This document shows, in pieces, positions 61,546-64,000 of a stretch of DNA of 64,000 nt (its first letter is position 1; each line of letters starts with the position of its first letter). A program made the translations under genes and the position numbers. Source of the DNA: Pelargonium tetragonum (lineage: Eukaryota; Streptophyta; Magnoliopsida; Geraniales; Geraniaceae); the NCBI GenBank assembly GCA_036897445.1, contig JAYMTL010000005.1, positions 124,001 through 188,000 of the forward strand, given 5' to 3'. The notes beneath the pieces are model-generated. The model worked only from the letters and a program-made list of their open reading frames with translations. It was not told the DNA's origin and ran no database searches.

Positions 61546-64000
61546 AGGGGTACGCGAGAAACACTAACAAAATATGTATCCTTTTTAGCCGGTGGTTCTA
61601 TACTATATCTAAATTCCCTTTCGTTTACTACGTCCTTTTGACTCTATAACTCCTTTTTAAAAGCCGGGCTTTCCAGTATTATAATTATAAGAAGGAGTAG
61701 CATCTTGCATTTGTATACACATTAACAACTGGATTTATCAAAAAGATTTTGGCTTTTCAGCGCCCAAACCCATATAGTATCTTTTTAAGCTTAAAAGGTA
61801 TAAAAACAAAAGAAAGAGACTCACTAGAATTATATATTACAAGCTATAGCTACCGGTAAGTTCTAATTCTTGCTATACCCCAAGGGCTTGTAGGAAGCTC
61901 TTCAAAAGAGTAGTATAACCTCTAAAAGGACTCTTGAACTACTGTGTAAGACCAAAAAGCGCCCCTTTTACCGTCATTTTTCTCATTAGCATAATACTAT
62001 GAATCCCTTTTAAAACCTTAGGGGATACCCCCGCTATGCACGCACCGGGTAAGACAAGACAAAAAGCTAGTAGTTATTTATAAAAATGAACGCTCTAACC
62101 GCGCCTATTCACAAAGGGTTTGTTCATGAGATGCCTTTTTTTAATTACTATTCTATTACCATTTCCTCGAGACTTCTTTTTAAAACCGCTCTAGGAAAAG
62201 TAACCCCGGATTAACTATCGAAAACTTTGCCGGGTTCTAACTATCCTCTTCTATTATAACACTCGTAAAAAAAACTCTTAATAAAAAAATTCTGCTAGTA
62301 AGACCCCATCCCGCCAAATGCTTGTACTAACAAGACCTTTTTTACTTACCTCTTTTATACGGGAGAATTCGTACAACTAAAGGACTAATAATATATATAA
62401 ATCTAACATAAGTTAAGCTTTTAGTAGAAGTTTGTTATACTCTTAGTGGGGGTATCCTTATCGGGGCGTCTAAGATAAAGCGAGTAGGGGCTACTAAGGA
62501 CAAGGGTTCGGTACCGGGCTCTTATCATTAGATATAAACCTTATAAGTAGAGAAAAGGTCCATAAAACCTCGTACTTTTACTATTTGCTTTTCTTATAGC
62601 TACAATACTTTTTAAGAGCTGAACCTAGACTCGGATTTCTCTTTCTCATTAGAAGTAAGTTCCAAGGGAATTAAAAAGGGGGATTCGGCTGCAGTTAAAC
62701 TGTTCCCCTAAATTGGAATATAGAAAAGGACTAGATTTTGTTTCTAAAATGAAGCCCTTCCTGACAGTAGCTTAGTGATTCCTAGGTTTCTTTTATCTTA
62801 TATCTTTTTAAAAGCGCATTCTAGAGGTTCAAAGAGGTCCCTTTTCCTTTAGATTTTACTTAATCTAAATTCATAGACTCAATTTTTTAGAAAACCAAAA
62901 AGAGGTGGGTTAAGCCAAGGATCAGGTGTAACAAGGCAGGAAACTGTCAAGTTTAAGGGTTCCTTTTTCTTCAGCTCCGGATCCATTTACAAAGTAAGAG
63001 TCATTTTGAAAGTTTTAAAGGGGCACCCTGAACCTGAAGTATAATGAAGAGAATTCTCGTTTCTAATTTTAGTGGCTGTAATTGCAGGATAAAGCACCCT
63101 TTCAAAAATACCTATAAGTTTAGTTAAACCTTTTCTATAGCTAGTGTCTGAAATTTATAAAGTATCCTTTTATGCTTACTCTAACTAAAAAAAGGAATTC
63201 CAATTACAAGCTAAAGGCATATCTTTACAATAAAAGCTTTTAGAATACACAAAGGAAGACTTACAGAATTCCAATTTAAGTGGGGTTTCTGAGAAATTAG
63301 GATACAGGGCGCTGCTTGCTCAGCTAAAAGCTCTAAGTTCAAAGGCAGGAGGAGCTTAGCTAAGTAGTTAGGTATATGTTCTAAAAGTTAAGAGAAACTC
63401 CGAGAAGCTAATAAAAGTACTAAAATAAGTTGAAGCGGGTCACCCCAAACCCATTTGCAAGCCTAGCTCAAATAAGAAAGATTATTGTATCCGGATTCTG
63501 GATTAAGTAAGTCCTATGTACACTCATCCTACTGGACCCTATATTGGAAATTCTCTGAAGCTAAAGGCCCGGGTTACTTACCTATTATTAAATTTCTAAT
63601 AGTCATTTGGAAGCTTTTGCACTACTACATATCAAGATTTCCCTGCTTTGTCTTTGTTTCATACCAAGGCGTATGTCGCTTATTCTATTCTCAAAAAATT
63701 TGTTACATATTTTATATATCCCAGGAGTCCCCTTTTTACAACACACTTTTTTTGATAGAAAATAAGGATATACCCATTGCCAACAAGACTTTATTCTTAT
63801 TTGTATAGGTATTATGACTGTGTAACTCTAAGCTTCCCTTCTAGTACCAATTTAAGATAAGATAGGAAGGGCATCGACGGGACTTCTTTTTCTATTTTCT
63901 AACCGAGAATTAAAGAGTGCAGACTCCTTATTTTAGGGGTTCCTATTCTTTTGAACTACGAAGAGCTATACCAAGTATATTACTTAGTCCAAGATTAACT
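61546..64000. other. Gene-free AT-rich stretch to window end
   Basis: One frame of 107 codons on the plus strand (63485-63808) opens with TTG, is rich in Phe/Tyr/Ile, and matches nothing I know. It is within chance length. No RNA or repeat was recognised. Confidence 0.6.

Noticed and set aside
63485-63808. 107-codon frame on the plus strand
   Set aside because: It opens with TTG, is dominated by Phe/Tyr/Ile as AT-rich noise is, and has no recognisable motif.
1-64000. Plant or fungal mitochondrial genome as the source of the whole window
   Set aside because: No mitochondrial protein gene, rRNA or intact tRNA appears in 64 kb, and the CpA/TpG depletion with dispersed coding relics fits decayed nuclear repeats better. 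The tRNA-like relics keep a small organellar insertion possible.
1-64000. CRISPR array or bacterial operon structure
   Set aside because: No regularly spaced identical repeats, no ribosome-binding-site-plus-long-frame pattern, and no coding density of a bacterial kind.

Overview
This window holds no gene that I can support. Neither strand has an open reading frame longer than 112 codons. By my rough hand estimate (stops are about 6-7% of codons at roughly 37% G+C), a longest frame of 110-140 codons is what chance gives in 64 kb. I found no rRNA, intact tRNA, CRISPR array, complete transposon or recognisable protein domain.

The DNA looks like a repeat-derived, AT-rich, mutationally decayed compartment of a eukaryotic nuclear genome. 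A filamentous ascomycete (Pezizomycotina) is the best guess. In two hand-counted 120-base samples TpA is common, CpA and TpG are low against ApC and GpT, and CpG is not depleted. That is the pattern left by repeat-induced point mutation (RIP). The organism call is inference: no gene is present to confirm it.

Layout. Most of the window (about 0-5.9, 6.4-9.5, 12.5-23.7, 28.6-32.6, 35.6-44.7 and 47.4-61.3 kb) is unstructured AT-rich sequence, with many short G-runs closely followed by C-runs. Set into it are some sixteen fragments that look different: one strand is purine- and A-rich, and they read in pieces as low-complexity protein (Lys-rich, Glu/Asp-rich, Asn/Tyr-rich and Ser/Thr/Ala/Pro-rich stretches). 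Short exact or near-exact words shared between fragments tie many of them into one old dispersed family. They occur on both strands and cluster at 9.5-12.5, 23.7-28.6, 32.6-35.6 and 44.7-47.4 kb. All are broken many times; the element class is unassigned (the low-complexity part of a retroelement is one option).

Smaller features are three decayed tRNA-like sequences (about 38.9, 39.3 and 53.8 kb) that keep canonical box spacing, a two-copy repeat at 34.6/34.9 kb, a 13-bp tandem duplication at 4.7 kb, and a few short hairpins. Nothing here works together as a pathway. A gene desert this large could be ordinary heterochromatin, a subtelomeric block or part of a regional centromere; the sequence alone does not decide.
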